Positions 10,022-21,294 of a stretch of DNA of 64,000 bases are shown in pieces. A program made the position numbers and the translations under genes. Each line of letters starts with the position of its first letter. Positions within the stretch are counted from its first letter, which is position 1. Origin of the DNA: Luscinia megarhynchos (lineage: Eukaryota > Chordata > Aves > Passeriformes > Turdidae); the NCBI GenBank assembly GCA_034336665.1, contig CM067584.1:5015199-5079198 (forward strand), given 5' to 3'. The notes below the pieces were generated by a model. That model was not told the origin of the DNA and did not search any database. It saw only the letters and a list, made by a program, of their open reading frames with translations.

Positions 10022-10979
10022 TCATAGTGTTGCTGTCTGATTAGGAATGGTGAATAATACAGCAACACACACAACCCCTTCAAGGCAGCAAGAAGTGATT
10101 TATTGAAAGGCCACCACACTTATATAGGATAGATCGTGCAATACAGAATAGAAAAGGCTCATTGGTCTAAGAAGGCAACACCTCTTTGAAATCATGATTT
10201 GTGCAAAACATCACATAGCACACGCACTGCTCTGTGAACAACAACAGGTGTTAATCCATGTTATGTTGGGAAGGAAACAGCAAAATCTTATGAGTGCCTA
10301 GCAAGTAGTTCTGAAACAATAGATGAAATAGAGATGTTGGCAGTGTTTGAAGTAGACACTGAAAATAGTTATGTTAAGGTTTGAGGCCTCTTCCTTTGTT
10401 TAGATGATACCAAATGCCACAAATACCAAAGAACCAACAGACATCCTGTCCCAAGCCTGGCAGGAAAGGTCTGAAGATAAGGGTTACAGATAAGAAAGCC
10501 ATAAAACATGGTAATTTAGTGATTCCTGTAGGTTGCATGCAAATATTAGGAAATTAGTATATTGTATTAGATTGGTTATTGGAAATTAGAATATTCATCA
10601 TAGAAGAATACTTATTGTATTGTAAATGAGAAATCGTTCTCTCTCTTAAGCCCTTCTCTTACTCTCTTACCTCTTACTCTCTTACTCTCTTGCTCTTACT
10701 CTCTTACTCTCCATGCTCTGCACTCTCTCTTACACCCACGCCCTTATAATAAACTACAAAACCTGTAGAACAGAAAATAGAGAGCTCCAGAGTCTGTCCA
10801 GCAACCGTCCACCCAAACAAAATAACCCCCACAATGTTATTCATTTTTCCTTTTCTTGTTTGTCTCTGAAAAAAGTTCCCAGCCTGGGAAAGATCTGAGC
10901 TGGAGCTGAGAAAGCAAATAGCCTGGGAAAAATCTGAGTTGGATTTTTCCTTGAGTCTTCAGCAGTGTCCACATGATGG
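10022..10979 (-). mobile_element. LTR family B inserted in a CR1 and itself interrupted by LTR family A
   Basis: The LTR is 10028-10973, with 570 bp plus a 6-bp duplication belonging to the inner element, so about 370 bp is its own. On the minus strand it starts TGTGGACACTGCTGAAG, has CCTATATAAG (TATA-like) and AATAAA, and ends CAGACAGCAACA. The start matches the family B LTR at 44198. The flanks TCATAG and TGATGG agree at 4 of 6 positions, an eroded target duplication inside CR1 sequence. Confidence 0.75.
10258..10839 (+). mobile_element. Solo LTR, family A copy 2, nested in an LTR of family B
   Basis: The LTR is 10264-10833 (570 bp), starting TGTTGGG and ending CCCCCACA. Perfect 6-bp duplications ATGTTA lie at 10258-10263 and 10834-10839. 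It carries the family marker GGAAATTAGAATATTCAT, a pyrimidine tract of CTCTTACTCTCTTA type (about 10635-10720), and AATAAA near 10748 about 85 bp before the 3' end. It is nested, so it is younger than the family B copy. Confidence 0.9.
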
Positions 10980-11170
10980 AATTGTTAAGGTGGGAAAAGC
11001 CCTCTAAGATCAAGTCCAACCCAGCACTGCGAAGGCCACAGCTGACCCATGTCCCCAGGTGCTGCATCCACAGTGTTTTGGAACATTTCCAGAGGTGGGG
11101 GCTCCACCACGGCCCTGGGAATGTCAGTTCCAATGCTGGACCACTCTTTTGGTGAAGAAATTTCTCCTAA
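10974..11170 (-). mobile_element. CR1 LINE fragment, right part of the split CR1
   Basis: AATTGTTAAGGTGGGAAAAG, CCCAGCACTGCGAAGGCC, CATGTCCCCAGGTGC and GGTGAAGAAATTTCTCCTAA are an older CR1 3' subfamily in reverse orientation. It continues the CR1 cut by the LTRs. Confidence 0.82.
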
Positions 11171-11264
11171 AAATAAAGTGTGATTGGGATGATCCTTGGG
11201 GCTTCTTGGGTTGATCCTTGGGGTTTCTCGGGTTGATTTTTGGAGTTGCCCCTTGCCAAGCCAG

Positions 11265-11335
11265 GACACCAATTTAAAGATCCTTGAGGGCCCTTTCTAA
11301 CCCAGGATATTCCATGATTCCATGAAAATTGAGGT
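11265..11335 (+). mobile_element. CR1 LINE 3' end, short
   Basis: GATCCTTGAGGGCCCTTTCT, AACCCAGGATATTCCATG and ATTCCATG form a CR1 3' terminus in plus orientation, facing the minus-strand CR1 to its left. Confidence 0.65.
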
Positions 11336-12274
11336 CCCAACAGCAGCCAAGTTCTCACTGAGCCCAAGAAAAGATTGTCTGAAATCCCTTCTTTGTCTAA
11401 ATAATTTCTACCACTCTGCCTGCTAAAACACCAAGTTCCTTCTTGCCTTAAAGGACATTTGGAAGCGAAACAGAAGAAGAACAGGATGAAAAAATTTCCC
11501 AGATATGAACGGAAGGTCAGCAGATGAAACACGAAATGTCACATTTGTTGCTCAACTGAGCAGGATTGCAACTGGAAAAATGCAGCCCTTCAGTCCCGCC
11601 GCTGAAAATAAACCCAAGTCAAACAGAAGTCCTTGAGTGCAGACACGAGGATTGGAATTAAATTTCCTCCTAACTCCTGGGTAATGGAGTTCTGCCAGAG
11701 CCAGGAGTCAATTAAGGGGATAAATACTCCCATAACTCACCAACACTTTGCATTTCAGGGGTATTTTGCTGAAGTAAGCACTTAATGTGATTATTGTGTT
11801 TCAGCTGATTTAAGATGACAACTTTTGCATTTCCTAAATATTAATTAGCCTGGGATTTCTATTTATTTAAACTCGGAGGCAGCGAGTGGGTAGTTGTGTG
11901 ATTTACCTCTGGCTCCTGGCACTTCTCTCAGCTGGGACGTTGGGAATGCAATTGTGACCAATTAACCTTCGTGCCTGTCAGCAGAAAGGATGAACAATGG
12001 AGCTTGGTGGGTTTGTTTGGGGGAATAGTCATCCCACAAACCAAGGCGGGCATCTGCTCCTCTGGATGATGCCTGCTTAGGGCAAAAACAATGAGATTTT
12101 AATGGATTTTTGGGTGCTGCTCCCTTGGGATTAGGCTGTTTCCTTAGGAGTGGCTTTTAGGGACATGGCACTGCGTGGTTTGTGTGGAGCTGCTGGGGTG
12201 TCTGCCCACCTGAGGGTTTGGAGTAATATCATAGGAATGGGAATGAGAGAGATGGATTTTTTTTAATTGAAAGA
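11336..12274. other. Unique sequence with a candidate conserved element near 11750-11960
   Basis: About 11760-11960 is AT-rich but not simple-repeat (CTTAATGTGATTATTG, AAATATTAATTAGCCTGG, TTATTTAAACTCGGAGGCAG) and may be conserved non-coding DNA. No exon is recognised. Confidence 0.4.
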
Positions 12275-12477
12275 TGGGTTGGATGGGATATTAGGAAGGA
12301 ATTCCTCTCTGGGAGGGTGATGAAGGAACAGAATTTCCAGAAGAGTTGTGGCTGCCCCTGGATCCCTGGAAGTGTCCAAGGCCAGGTCAGAGCAACCAGG
12401 GATACTGGAAGGTGTCCCTGCCCATGGCACTGGATAATCTTTGAGTTCCCTTCCAACCCAAACCATTCCATGAAAAG
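12275..12477 (+). mobile_element. CR1 LINE 3' end
   Basis: AGTTGTGGCTGCCCCTGG, TCCCTGGAAGTGTCCAAGGC and TTCCCTTCCAACCCAAACCA up to the ATTCCATGA tail; 5'-truncated. Confidence 0.9.
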
Positions 12478-13934
12478 CAGAGTCCTCACTGCAGAGATGG
12501 AACATTTTCTACATCAGATCCTTCTGAACATCCTGAGCCCCTTTGAGACTGCTGAAATCCTCAGCCTGTGGTATCCAAGAGCTCCCAGGCCAGCTTTGGA
12601 TTCGTGTCATTCAACTCCAGTGTGGCAGGGAGGGAAGGTGAGTGTGGAAAACCACAAATAGGCTGAGATTAAAACAGCTCCTTTGGAATCAAACCCCAAT
12701 TTGTGTACTCTGCAGCAAAAATGGAGATTTTTTTTTATTGAGCAGCACCAAGTGGAGCATGGCAAATCTCCCCCCAGGAATTCTGCTCTGCTTCTCCACC
12801 CCAATAACAGCCCTGGTTGTTCTCTCCTGGCTCTGCTCTCCATGTAATGAGGTGATGGTTGAAGGATTCCAGCTGTAATGGACCAACAGGCCTCCAAATT
12901 CCCTCGAAACATCTTTCCCTTAAATACCTCCCCTCTTCCAGCCACTGAGATGCTGAAATTCCTGCATTTCCCCAGAAGGAGCCGTTTGTCATGCTCACAA
13001 AGGGATGTCACCCATCTTGTTGATGTTTATTGAAACTTTGGATCATCCCTGGCTCGGAGTTGTATTTTTAGCTCTGTACTTTTTGAAATGTGAAAGTGTT
13101 GTTGGCCCCCAGTCAGGGAACAGCAGAGTTAATGTAGAGCCTGGAGGAGCTCTCCCATCTGTTCCAGCTTCCATCCAACCATGGAGTTTTACAAGAGCTC
13201 TCTAGGAGGGCGTGGAGTTCTCTGTTTTGTAGTATTCCCTAAAAAAATTAGCTTGGAAAGCTGCCTGTGCCAAACAGGAGGAGGTAAAGTCTTGGAGGAG
13301 ACAAAGGAACTTTGAAACATCGGATTTCTCTCACATTTTCAGGAATTCTGTTTATTTTGATTGACGTTGAAATTAGAGACAGAACAGATGGAGCAAGGGT
13401 ACAGCAGGATGAGCTGAGCTGAGGCTTTGACACTCTAATGAGGAATTAGGAGGCAGAAGCTGCTGGTTGGGTTCTTCTTTAGGGTTTATTTGTATTTTAT
13501 TGCCCTGATACTTCTGCCAACAGCAACACATCCCTGACCAGGCTGATCCAACCCATCCCTAACCAGGCTGATCCCAAATCATCCCTGACCAGGCCAGCCC
13601 AGCCATACAGACAAGACAGATCATCAAGACTTGGTAAATTGTGTTTATGCCAGCTCCTGAAATTCCCAGACAAAATATCCTGATTATTTCATGGATTCGT
13701 GTGGTATTGGATATTTTGTGACTTTGGAAGATGGGATGGGGGTTAAAGCTGAGAATTGAGGAGATGCCACAAACTCTCGGCTGATCTTTTCCTCAATCTG
13801 CAACCAGAGTTGTGTGAACACAACCAGAGCTGTGTCCATCACCAGGACACTCCTCTCTTCAGGGTTGTGTTTGTGATGGGGGCCTTGATTAGGCAGCTTT
13901 GCCACCAACACAAATGTTTGCACTAATTAGTTAT
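12478..13934. other. Unannotated unique sequence
   Basis: No gene is recognised. A short imperfect tandem repeat (three copies of about 26 bp, CATCCCTGACCAGGCTGATC) lies at about 13528-13595. Confidence 0.4.
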
Positions 13935-13997
13935 GGGTTAATGGTCGGGCTTGATGATGTTAAGGGTTTTTTCCAACCTGATTCCCTCATTCTGGTA
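13935..13997 (+). mobile_element. CR1 LINE 3' end, very short
   Basis: GGGCTTGATGATGTTAAGGG and TTTTTTCCAACCTGATTCC match an older CR1 3' terminus. Confidence 0.55.
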
Positions 13998-14591
13998 TGG
14001 GCTTGGATTTTGCACGTGGATGTGGCTGCAGGGAGATGAAGTGTGAAATGCTCCATGCATCATTGATACATTAATTTAATCTATTCAATATATTCAATAC
14101 ATTCTGTGGACAAAGAGTTCCCAGTCTAGTTTTTGATCTCAGTCTTTCTCCAACTCCACCAGCATTAAAGTCACAGAATTAAAGGAAACAGAGTAATTGC
14201 AATCCTTCCCTGCTAATACACATGGGCAGCCATTTGGAAATGGAGATGTTATTACAGAAACCTAATTAAATAATTTTCTCCACTTGCCCCCCAGCTATGA
14301 AACAACCGTGATGTGTGGTGACTTTTCTCCACGCAGCCACCGTGAAATCTGCACACATTTTCCATCAAAAATGGACAGCTGTGGCCATCAAACCAACGAG
14401 TGCTGGGGCAGTTAGACCTGGGCAGCCTCATTAAGTGCATTTTTTGTGTGGAGTGCGAGGGATTTGTTCTCCTGAGCCTGCCGCCTCAAACTTCCCATGT
14501 AGAAAAAGAGCTACAAAAAATTACTTTTCTCATTGAAGAAAGAATTCCATTTCTCAATGGAGATAGAATTCCTTTTCCCAATTAAATTGTT
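13998..14591. other. Unannotated unique sequence
   Basis: Nothing recognised; AT-rich, with short open frames only. Confidence 0.4.
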
Positions 14592-14938
14592 GGTTGTTGT
14601 GGAGACCCAAAAGAAATTTTCCCAGCTAAGAATTGTAACCCCTGTTCTGTTCCCTAAGCCCTCTCACTGTCTGTTAACCCTTAGGTCACTCCCACCCTAA
14701 TTCCCTGTTGGTTTTTTACCCTAGCCCACCCCTCTAGCACCCTGTGTAATTTAGTAATTGGTGCCCTGGGGCTTTCCCGCCCTGTTTATCCCATGTACTT
14801 TAGCCTGGACCCTCCGAGCTCTGGGGCCTTTGTTTCCTGAAACCCAAACCGTGCGTGGCTGAAATAAACATCTTTAAAACCCTGCAAAGGCCTTCCTGCT
14901 CTTTCACCCCAAGCAACATCTTAAAAGCATCAGGTTGT
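14592..14938 (+). mobile_element. Solo LTR, family C, with 6-bp target duplications
   Basis: The LTR is 14598-14932 (335 bp). It starts TGTGGAGACCC, ends AAAGCATCA and is flanked by identical GGTTGT at 14592-14597 and 14933-14938. AATAAA at 14863-14868 sets the sense. It has no internal retroviral sequence and is unrelated by eye to families A and B. Confidence 0.85.
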
Positions 14939-15084
14939 TAAGGGCCTGGCCTTTTCCTTGGAGCAAACCAAAGCTGGTTTTGAGAAGTTCCCATTAATTT
15001 CCCTCTTAACTTGCTGGAGGTTGTCTAACAAGAACCAGAGAGGTATAAAAATGGGCTGGAGAGGGGTAAGATCATGTGTAAATG

Positions 15085-15350
15085 AGGGAGGGAATCATGG
15101 AATGGTTTGGGTTGGAAAGGACCTTAAATCCCATCCCATTCACCCCCTGCCATGGCAGGGACACCTCCCAAATGTCCCAGATTGCTCCAAGCCCTGCCCA
15201 GCCTGACCTTGGACACTTCCAGAGATCAGGAGCAGCCTCTGCTTCTCTGGGAATTCCATCCCAGCCCCTCCCAGTGAAGAATTCCTTCCCAGGATCCCAT
15301 CCAGCCTTGCCCTCTGGCAGTGGGAAGCCATTCCCTCTTGTCCTATCCCA
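15085..15350 (-). mobile_element. CR1 LINE 3' end, minus strand
   Basis: Reads GGAATCATGGAATGGTTTGG, CCATGGCAGGGACACCTCCC, GGACACTTCCAGAGATCAGG, CTGGGAATTCCATCCCAGCC and GCAGTGGGAAGCCATTCCC. This is a well-preserved CR1 3' region in reverse. Confidence 0.92.
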
Positions 15351-17524
15351 GGCTTGGACTCCACAACCCAAAATCCCCTCCTAGAGTTCAAAGTTTCACA
15401 TTTACAACATAAAAACATCAAAGGTGTTTTACTTAAGAATACGTGGGACTGGAAAGCTCTGCAGTTAATGGACATCCTGGTGGGAGGAAACAGTAGGAAT
15501 GAGGCAGATCCAGGAGTTAAACTGCACCTGAGCAGGTCGGGCAGCTCAGTACCTGTGTGTCCTGTAAAATTAGGATTTATTTTATTTTGTGCACCTGCAA
15601 TGTGTCGTTTCTCACTGTTCCCTTCTTTTCCTGCACTGTCCCTCACCCCTCAGCTGGTTTTGTTGGGAGCTCCCCGTTCCTGAGAGCCCTCCCCTGGGAA
15701 CAGGGGAGACAGGGGAGGTGTTCTCCTCTTTCCAGTCTTTCCCTGGCATCCTGTGTTCCCTGACAGATGATGGATGTCACCTGGCACCTGGTGACAGTGC
15801 TCTGTGTCCTGGCACACCCTGAATTGCTGAGGTGCTCTCTTTTCCCCCCTTTCCCCATAGCCCTCCACTCCTCACCGAGCAGTTTTCCACCTGAATGAGG
15901 GAAAAGGCTCTCAACATCTCTCATCAGAGGCAGAACCACTCCAGCATAATTGGAGGGACTGGAAAAGGATCGTTTTGTGTTTCTTTTCTCCCTAATTTAC
16001 TGACAACTGTGGCAGCCAGGGCTGGGAGTTGAATCACCTCCCTGTGACTCCATGTTTAAATGATATTTTTATTATTTCCCATTAATCTGTCCAAGACAGG
16101 GGAGGAGGCTTTCAAAGTTTCACAGACAGAGCAGAACACCCAGGGGCCCATGATTTTCAGCAGGAAACAAGCATTTAACTGCTCCTTTGTGCCTTTAAAG
16201 CCTTCTCTGCTCAGGTTCTCCCCATGGAGGAACCAGCCCTGGTGTGGTTTAGTCCTCGTTACCTTAATTTGAGGAGAAAAATCCTTCCAAAGGTAACTTG
16301 ATGTGGTTCATCCCTGTCCACGTGGGGGGGATGGTTCTGATCATCGAGGCTGTTTAATGTGTGTGACAAAAGCATCACAAGACCCAAGAGTGGGAACCTG
16401 AAAGCAGCCAAGTTCAGGCCAGACACGGAATTTATATTTTAAACAGTGTGAGTTGTTAACCCTGGAAATAACTTGACAGATTCTCTCTCCCTGAGTTAAA
16501 TTGGTGGTGGCTGATGCTCGCTGCACAGGGGGACGGGACCAGACCCAGCCTCGTCACGTTAATTATCCCAAACTGATGCTGCGTGTTTGGAGCTACAGGG
16601 CTTCTGGGACAGGAGCTGCATCTTCCCTGTGCTGTTCTTTTGGATGAATCCGATTTTTCAGGGCTAATTAGGCTGTGCCTGAGACAGCACTTCATTGCTC
16701 CGGTGAAAGTTGAGGTCAAGTGGATCGAAAAGAAGTTGGATCATGACGTGAGCGTTTCCTGCTGCCGCTGTTATAAACACCAGAAAAAGCAGGATTATTA
16801 CCAGATCTTGGGGCTTTTCACATTTTTATGTGCCTCTTGAAGATCTCTGTTCTTTTCTGATGCCCTAAAAAGCAAAGTGAAGTTTGTTGAAACCCCTCCC
16901 ATGCTGTAGAAGCAGAGTAAATCCAGCTGTGCTTGTTGTTCCCTGCACTGAGCGCCATGTCAGCCTCATTTCCTCCCTCTGCCTCAGCCCAGCTCCAGGG
17001 ACATCTTTTGGAAAAATCACTTTGTGCTGCTCTGTGTGACACTCCAAACTTGCAGCCACTGCGGCCCAATCATTATTTCAAGGACAAGGGGACTGAACTT
17101 GCCATTGGCTTAAGACTCTGCTGGCATTTCACTGCCAACCTGGTCTTCAATAGGAACTTATCTCTGTGAGACTCCAGATTTTAATGGAATTCATGTCACA
17201 GCTGTAATAGGGTCAAGCTCAGCCTGTCCTGGCACTGCCAGCAAGGTTTAGTTTGTTTATTTCTATTTTCACGGCCACCAAAGCCTCAAATAGAGCTTCT
17301 CTGATGTGACCTCCATGGGGAAGGTGATGGGGCCTTGGAAAGGGAAACTAAAGCCAGGTTCTTACAAGAAACTCCTTCTGCAGTTCCCTGCTAGTCCCAG
17401 CCCCAGCAGAAAGGTGGGAATTTGGTGAGGGGCAAAACACAGAAATGTTGGTGCTGGCTTTGCTCCTGGCAGCAGATCAGAGTTTTCCAGGTGGATTCAC
17501 CCAGGGGTGAGAGCTGCCTCTGAA
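15351..17524. other. Long unique stretch, no gene recognised
   Basis: No repeat or exon is identified. About 16560-16830 has an 85-codon plus frame with some CpG retention (GTGGATCGAAAAGAAGTTGG, ATGACGTGAGCG). I do not recognise its protein and rate it as possible conserved DNA at best. Confidence 0.35.
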
Positions 17525-17705
17525 CTTAATGAACCGTGGAATCATTAGGGTTGGAAAAGACTTTTAAGATTCTTGGAAGTGTTCAAGGTTGGATGTATTT
17601 GGAGCAACCTGGCCTAGTGGAAGGTTCATCCCATGGCAGAGGGTGAACTGAGTGATTTTTAAAGTCCCCTCCAACCCAACTCATTCCATTATCACATTCC
17701 ATGAA
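17525..17705 (+). mobile_element. Two CR1 3' fragments, minus then plus
   Basis: 17528-17570 (GGAATCATTAGGGTTGGAAA) is a reverse CR1 end. 17575-17705 (AGTGTTCAAGGTTGGATG, AGTCCCCTCCAACCCAACTC, ATTCCATGA) is a forward CR1 end. The two face each other. Confidence 0.7.
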
Positions 17706-18254
17706 ATTATGGCTGACCCTCTGTCCAGTTCAGTTCAAGTATTATTTGTTCTAGCTGTGTATATTGTTCTTTTTTTGGTGTCATGTATAAAACTGTCAGT
17801 GCCTGTTTGTACACTTCGCATGCTTGGCCTCAGGCCAGGAAGAAGCTTCTGGTCCCTCCTGAGTTGATATCTTTAAATTTGCAAGGACGAACAAACCCCC
17901 CAAAGTCTGGGAGTGCAGGCGCTTGCCTGGGGCTGTTTTCTGTCACGAATGGATTTGTACAGCACATCCTGGCCCTCAGCTCCCCGTGGACACCACAGCA
18001 GCAAAAGGGGAAGAAACCATTTCCAAATCCTCAAATATTTCCTCCTGCAGCACCTGTCTGTGTTTTGAAAGACAAAAGGTGCACGAGAGGTCGCGGAGCT
18101 GCTGCAGTTCAATTGAAGATGTTTTGTCAGTTGATCGAGGTGAAGTTTCAAATCTCTACCCTCAAAAAAGCACCAGTTAGACAGGATAGAGCAGTCAGAA
18201 GCTGGATGTGGGCAGCTGTAATGCTTTGAGAATGTTTGCAGGATCAGAGGAACT
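17706..18254. other. Unannotated unique sequence
   Basis: A 148-codon plus frame is open here but has no recognisable domain and no splice or coding signature that I can judge. Confidence 0.35.
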
Positions 18255-18810
18255 GTTTAGCTGTTTGTTGGGTTGGGTTAGGAAGGTTGGTAGAGTTGGA
18301 AAGAATTGATGGGTTTGGAAAGAATGGATGGGTTGGAAAAGTGATTGGATTGGAAAAGTGATTGGGTTGGAAAGGGTGGATGGGTTGGAAAGGGTGGATG
18401 GGTTGGAAAGAATGGATAGGTTGGAAAGAATGGATGGGTTAGAAAGAATGGATAGGTTGGAAAAGTGATTGGATTGGAAAAGTGATTGGGTTGGAAAAGT
18501 GATTGGGTTGGAAAGGGTGGATAGGTTGATGATGATGGTTGGGTTGAGAAGAATGGCTGACTTGGAAAGGGTGGTTGGGTTGGAGATGTTGTTTGAGCTG
18601 GAAAGGATTGTTGGACTGCAAAGGGTGGTTGGACTGGAAAAGGTGGTTGGGTGGGAAGGGCTGGATGGGTTGAAGAGGGTGGATGGGTTGGAAAGGATGG
18701 ATGGGTGGAAAAGAGTGGATGGGTGAGAAAGGGTGGATGGATTGAAGAGGGTGGATGAGTTAGAAAAGATGTTTGAGTTGGAAAGGATGTTTGGATTCAA
18801 AGGATGAGGT
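18255..18810. repeat. 18-bp minisatellite (GGTTGGAAAGGGTGGATG)n
   Basis: About 30 diverged units. Subgroups with GGATTGGAAAAGTGATT occur twice (about 18335-18365 and 18460-18515), showing block duplication. The core GGGTTGGAAAGG equals the start of a reverse CR1 3' end, so the array may have been seeded by CR1. The 201-codon minus frame reflects the period of 6 codons. Confidence 0.88.
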
Positions 18811-19427
18811 TCCTAAAGACTGATGAGTCCCTTGAACCTGAGCCAGGAAATATTCAAACTGAGTTTATCCTCAGGTAGCTGAGCAGATTGAATTGGAAAA
18901 GTCACGCTCCAAGACTGTGCAAGGGGAGTGAAGATCTCCAGGGGCAAACTCTGCTGCCACGTCAGTGCACTGTCAGGATGGGATGTCTTTGTGGTGATGT
19001 GGGAGGGTCTCTCCCCCTGTCTGAACTTTGCCTCCCACCTGGATCATCCGAACCCCTCCGGACTCTGCCAGGCTCCGTTTGCTGAGCAGGAAGCTGGGAT
19101 TTGATAAAGCCCCAGTGACACTGGGGGGGACACCAAGGCAGAGCCAAGGCACGTCGTGCACGGTGTTTGCCTGGCAGGAGAGTCTCAGTGGGCTTTGATT
19201 AATAACAACCCTTGGTACCACTGATATCTCTCATCCAAGGATATGCAAACATTCACTGACTGAGAAATTCCCTGCACTCACCGCCACGGCGGCTCCCTGT
19301 TTGTTTTTGTGTCGTGCAAGAACTTCTGAAGGTCACAGACAACTCAAGGCTTGAGGGAATGTTCTGCACATCAGAGAGGAAACCCTGAGTGGCTGGAAGA
19401 GAAAAACACCAGCCTGGAAACGCCAGA
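18811..19427. other. Unannotated unique sequence
   Basis: Nothing recognised. Confidence 0.4.
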
Positions 19428-19851
19428 ATGGAAAGGGAAGGGAAGGGAAGGGAAGGGAAGGGAAGGGAAGGAAGGGAAGGGAAGGGAAGGGAAGGGAAGG
19501 GAAGGGAAGGGAAGGAAGGGAAGGGAAGGGAAGGGAAGGGAAGGGAAGGGAAGGGAAGGGAAGGGAAGGGAAGGGAAGGGAAGGAAGGGAAGGGAAGGGA
19601 AGGGAAGGGAAGGGAAGGGAAGGGAAGGGAAGGGAAGGGAAGGGAAGGGAAGGGAAGGGAAGGGAAGGGAAGGGAAGGGAAGGGAAGGAAGGGAAGGGAA
19701 GGGAAGGGAAGGGAAGGGAAGGGAAGGGAAGGGAAGGAAGGGAAGGGAAGGGAAGGGAAGGGAAGGGAAGGGAAGGAAGGGAAGGGAAGGGAAGGGAAGG
19801 GAAGGGAAGGGAAGGGAAGGGAAGGGAAGGGAAGGGAAGGGAAGGGAAGGA
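19428..19851. repeat. (GGGAA)n purine microsatellite
   Basis: About 420 bp of GGGAA units, with occasional one-base-short units (GGAAGGAAGGG) near 19470, 19514, 19583, 19687, 19735 and 19777. One strand is all purine, so triplex DNA is possible. Frames on both strands are open only because of the repeat. Confidence 0.97.
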
Positions 19852-20635
19852 GCCCCTGGAGTTGTTAATCCAGGAAGTGCCAAGGAACAGGAATGAGGAT
19901 AAGAGGTTCTATAACAATGGAGATGAAGGAATAGACAGACCCTTTGTACTTGTTGACACAAATAGGTAAACTGATTTTTTTTAAAAAAGTGAAGATTTCA
20001 TGGAAAGTCAGTGTAATGGCACACTGGGTACAGAACTGAGATGTTCCCTTCTGGGATTCCCACATTTTTAAGCCAAGCCCAACCTTTCAGGACCAGTCTC
20101 CCAGCTGGTGTGAGCTGTTGCACACAAAGCAATGTCAATTTATGCTCGCTGCAGATCTCCTGATCGGGATCTACGGTGGTAATTATTCATGCTCACCACT
20201 CATACTCAGGGATTAATTAACTATTCGTGGTTCCTATAAAGAATATTGTCAACCATTTAATGGCTCATTGAGTTCAGCAGGATTTCGAGCTTCTCTCCCA
20301 CGATTTCCACAGGATGGTTATTGTGATTTGTGACCTGGAGGAGAGTGAGTGAGCTGTGAGCAGACCAGGAGCGTTTCAGTGTTAGTTCTACCCTGTGACA
20401 AACGGGCTTTAATTGGATTTACACGGGTTTTGCTTGGTGGGACGAGGCAGATGAAGAGAAGACATACAGTAGAGTTTTTTTTAAAAATATAGAAAAGGTG
20501 CTTTTGTCCTGCTGGGTGTTCCACAAGTGCTTTTCAACTTGATCAAGGGGGGTGAGTATTTAAAATTAATTCCTGCACGTGTTAGACCACTGGTCTTGCA
20601 TCTCCCTTCTAAAAGATGCTTGAGTCAAGGTCTTC
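19852..20635. other. Unique sequence with a candidate conserved element near 20110-20300
   Basis: About 20125-20290 (TGATCGGGATCTACGGTGG, TAATTATTCATGCTCACC, GGGATTAATTAACTATTCG, CCATTTAATGGCTCATTG) is complex and has TAATTA cores and isolated CpGs. It is a candidate enhancer-like element by inference. Confidence 0.4.
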
Positions 20636-20780
20636 AGCCTGGTTTGAACACTCTGGAAGTGTTTAAAAAATGTGTGAGTGTGGCTCTTGGGGACCTGGGT
20701 CAGGATTGGGCTTGGCTGGGAGAACAGTTGGATTCCATGACCTTAAGAGCTTTTCCAATGATTTTATGATAATGGGATTT
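20636..20780 (+). mobile_element. CR1-like LINE 3' end, diverged
   Basis: AGCCTGGTTTGAACACTCTG, GGAAGTGTTTAAAAAATGTG, TTGGATTCCATGACCTTAAG and AGCTTTTCCAATGATTTTAT resemble an old CR1 3' end. Confidence 0.6.
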
Positions 20781-21294
20781 TGTACCAAAAAAAAAAGTCA
20801 GGTTCTGCCTAACTCAGCGTGTTGGCTGTTGAATATTTCTGAAAATGTTTATTATTCCAGTGAGAAGTGTGGACTGTCTGGAATATGTAATGCCAGCTGT
20901 GGCTGCAATGGCCTGGGGTGCTCCAGGAATGATTAATTGTTCAAGTAAGTATTTGTAACTGACTACTGTGCATTTATTGCCAGGGAAAAAATGCATTTTG
21001 GAGAGAGTAAAAATGGCCTTTCTTAAGGTAACAGGTTCCTGTGCTGTGGAATCCTCTTGGAATCTGCTTGGTCTGAGGGTCTGAGAGTGGCCAAGAGGGG
21101 TGAGGGGCATTTTTTGATCTGCTGATGTCCTTGTTCCTCATGTTTTCACAAGATTTGGTGTGTGGGCCACAAGATGCTCGCAGCTGAGGCAGACCAGGAT
21201 GAGGGAGAGAAGGAGCAAGTGACTCCTTGAGATTCACCCAGCTTACAGAAGGTTTTAGGATTTTGCCACCCACACAGAGCTGTGGCTTTAAACC
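20781..21294. other. Unannotated unique sequence
   Basis: Contains an A10 run near 20787; nothing else recognised. Confidence 0.4.

Noticed and set aside
16583..16840. 85-codon frame with a plausible-looking protein (VKVEVKWIEKKLDHD)
   Set aside because: No family recognised, no visible splice context, and short frames of this size are expected by chance.
18195..18800. 201-codon minus frame of NPSTLS-type repeats
   Set aside because: Product of an 18-bp minisatellite.
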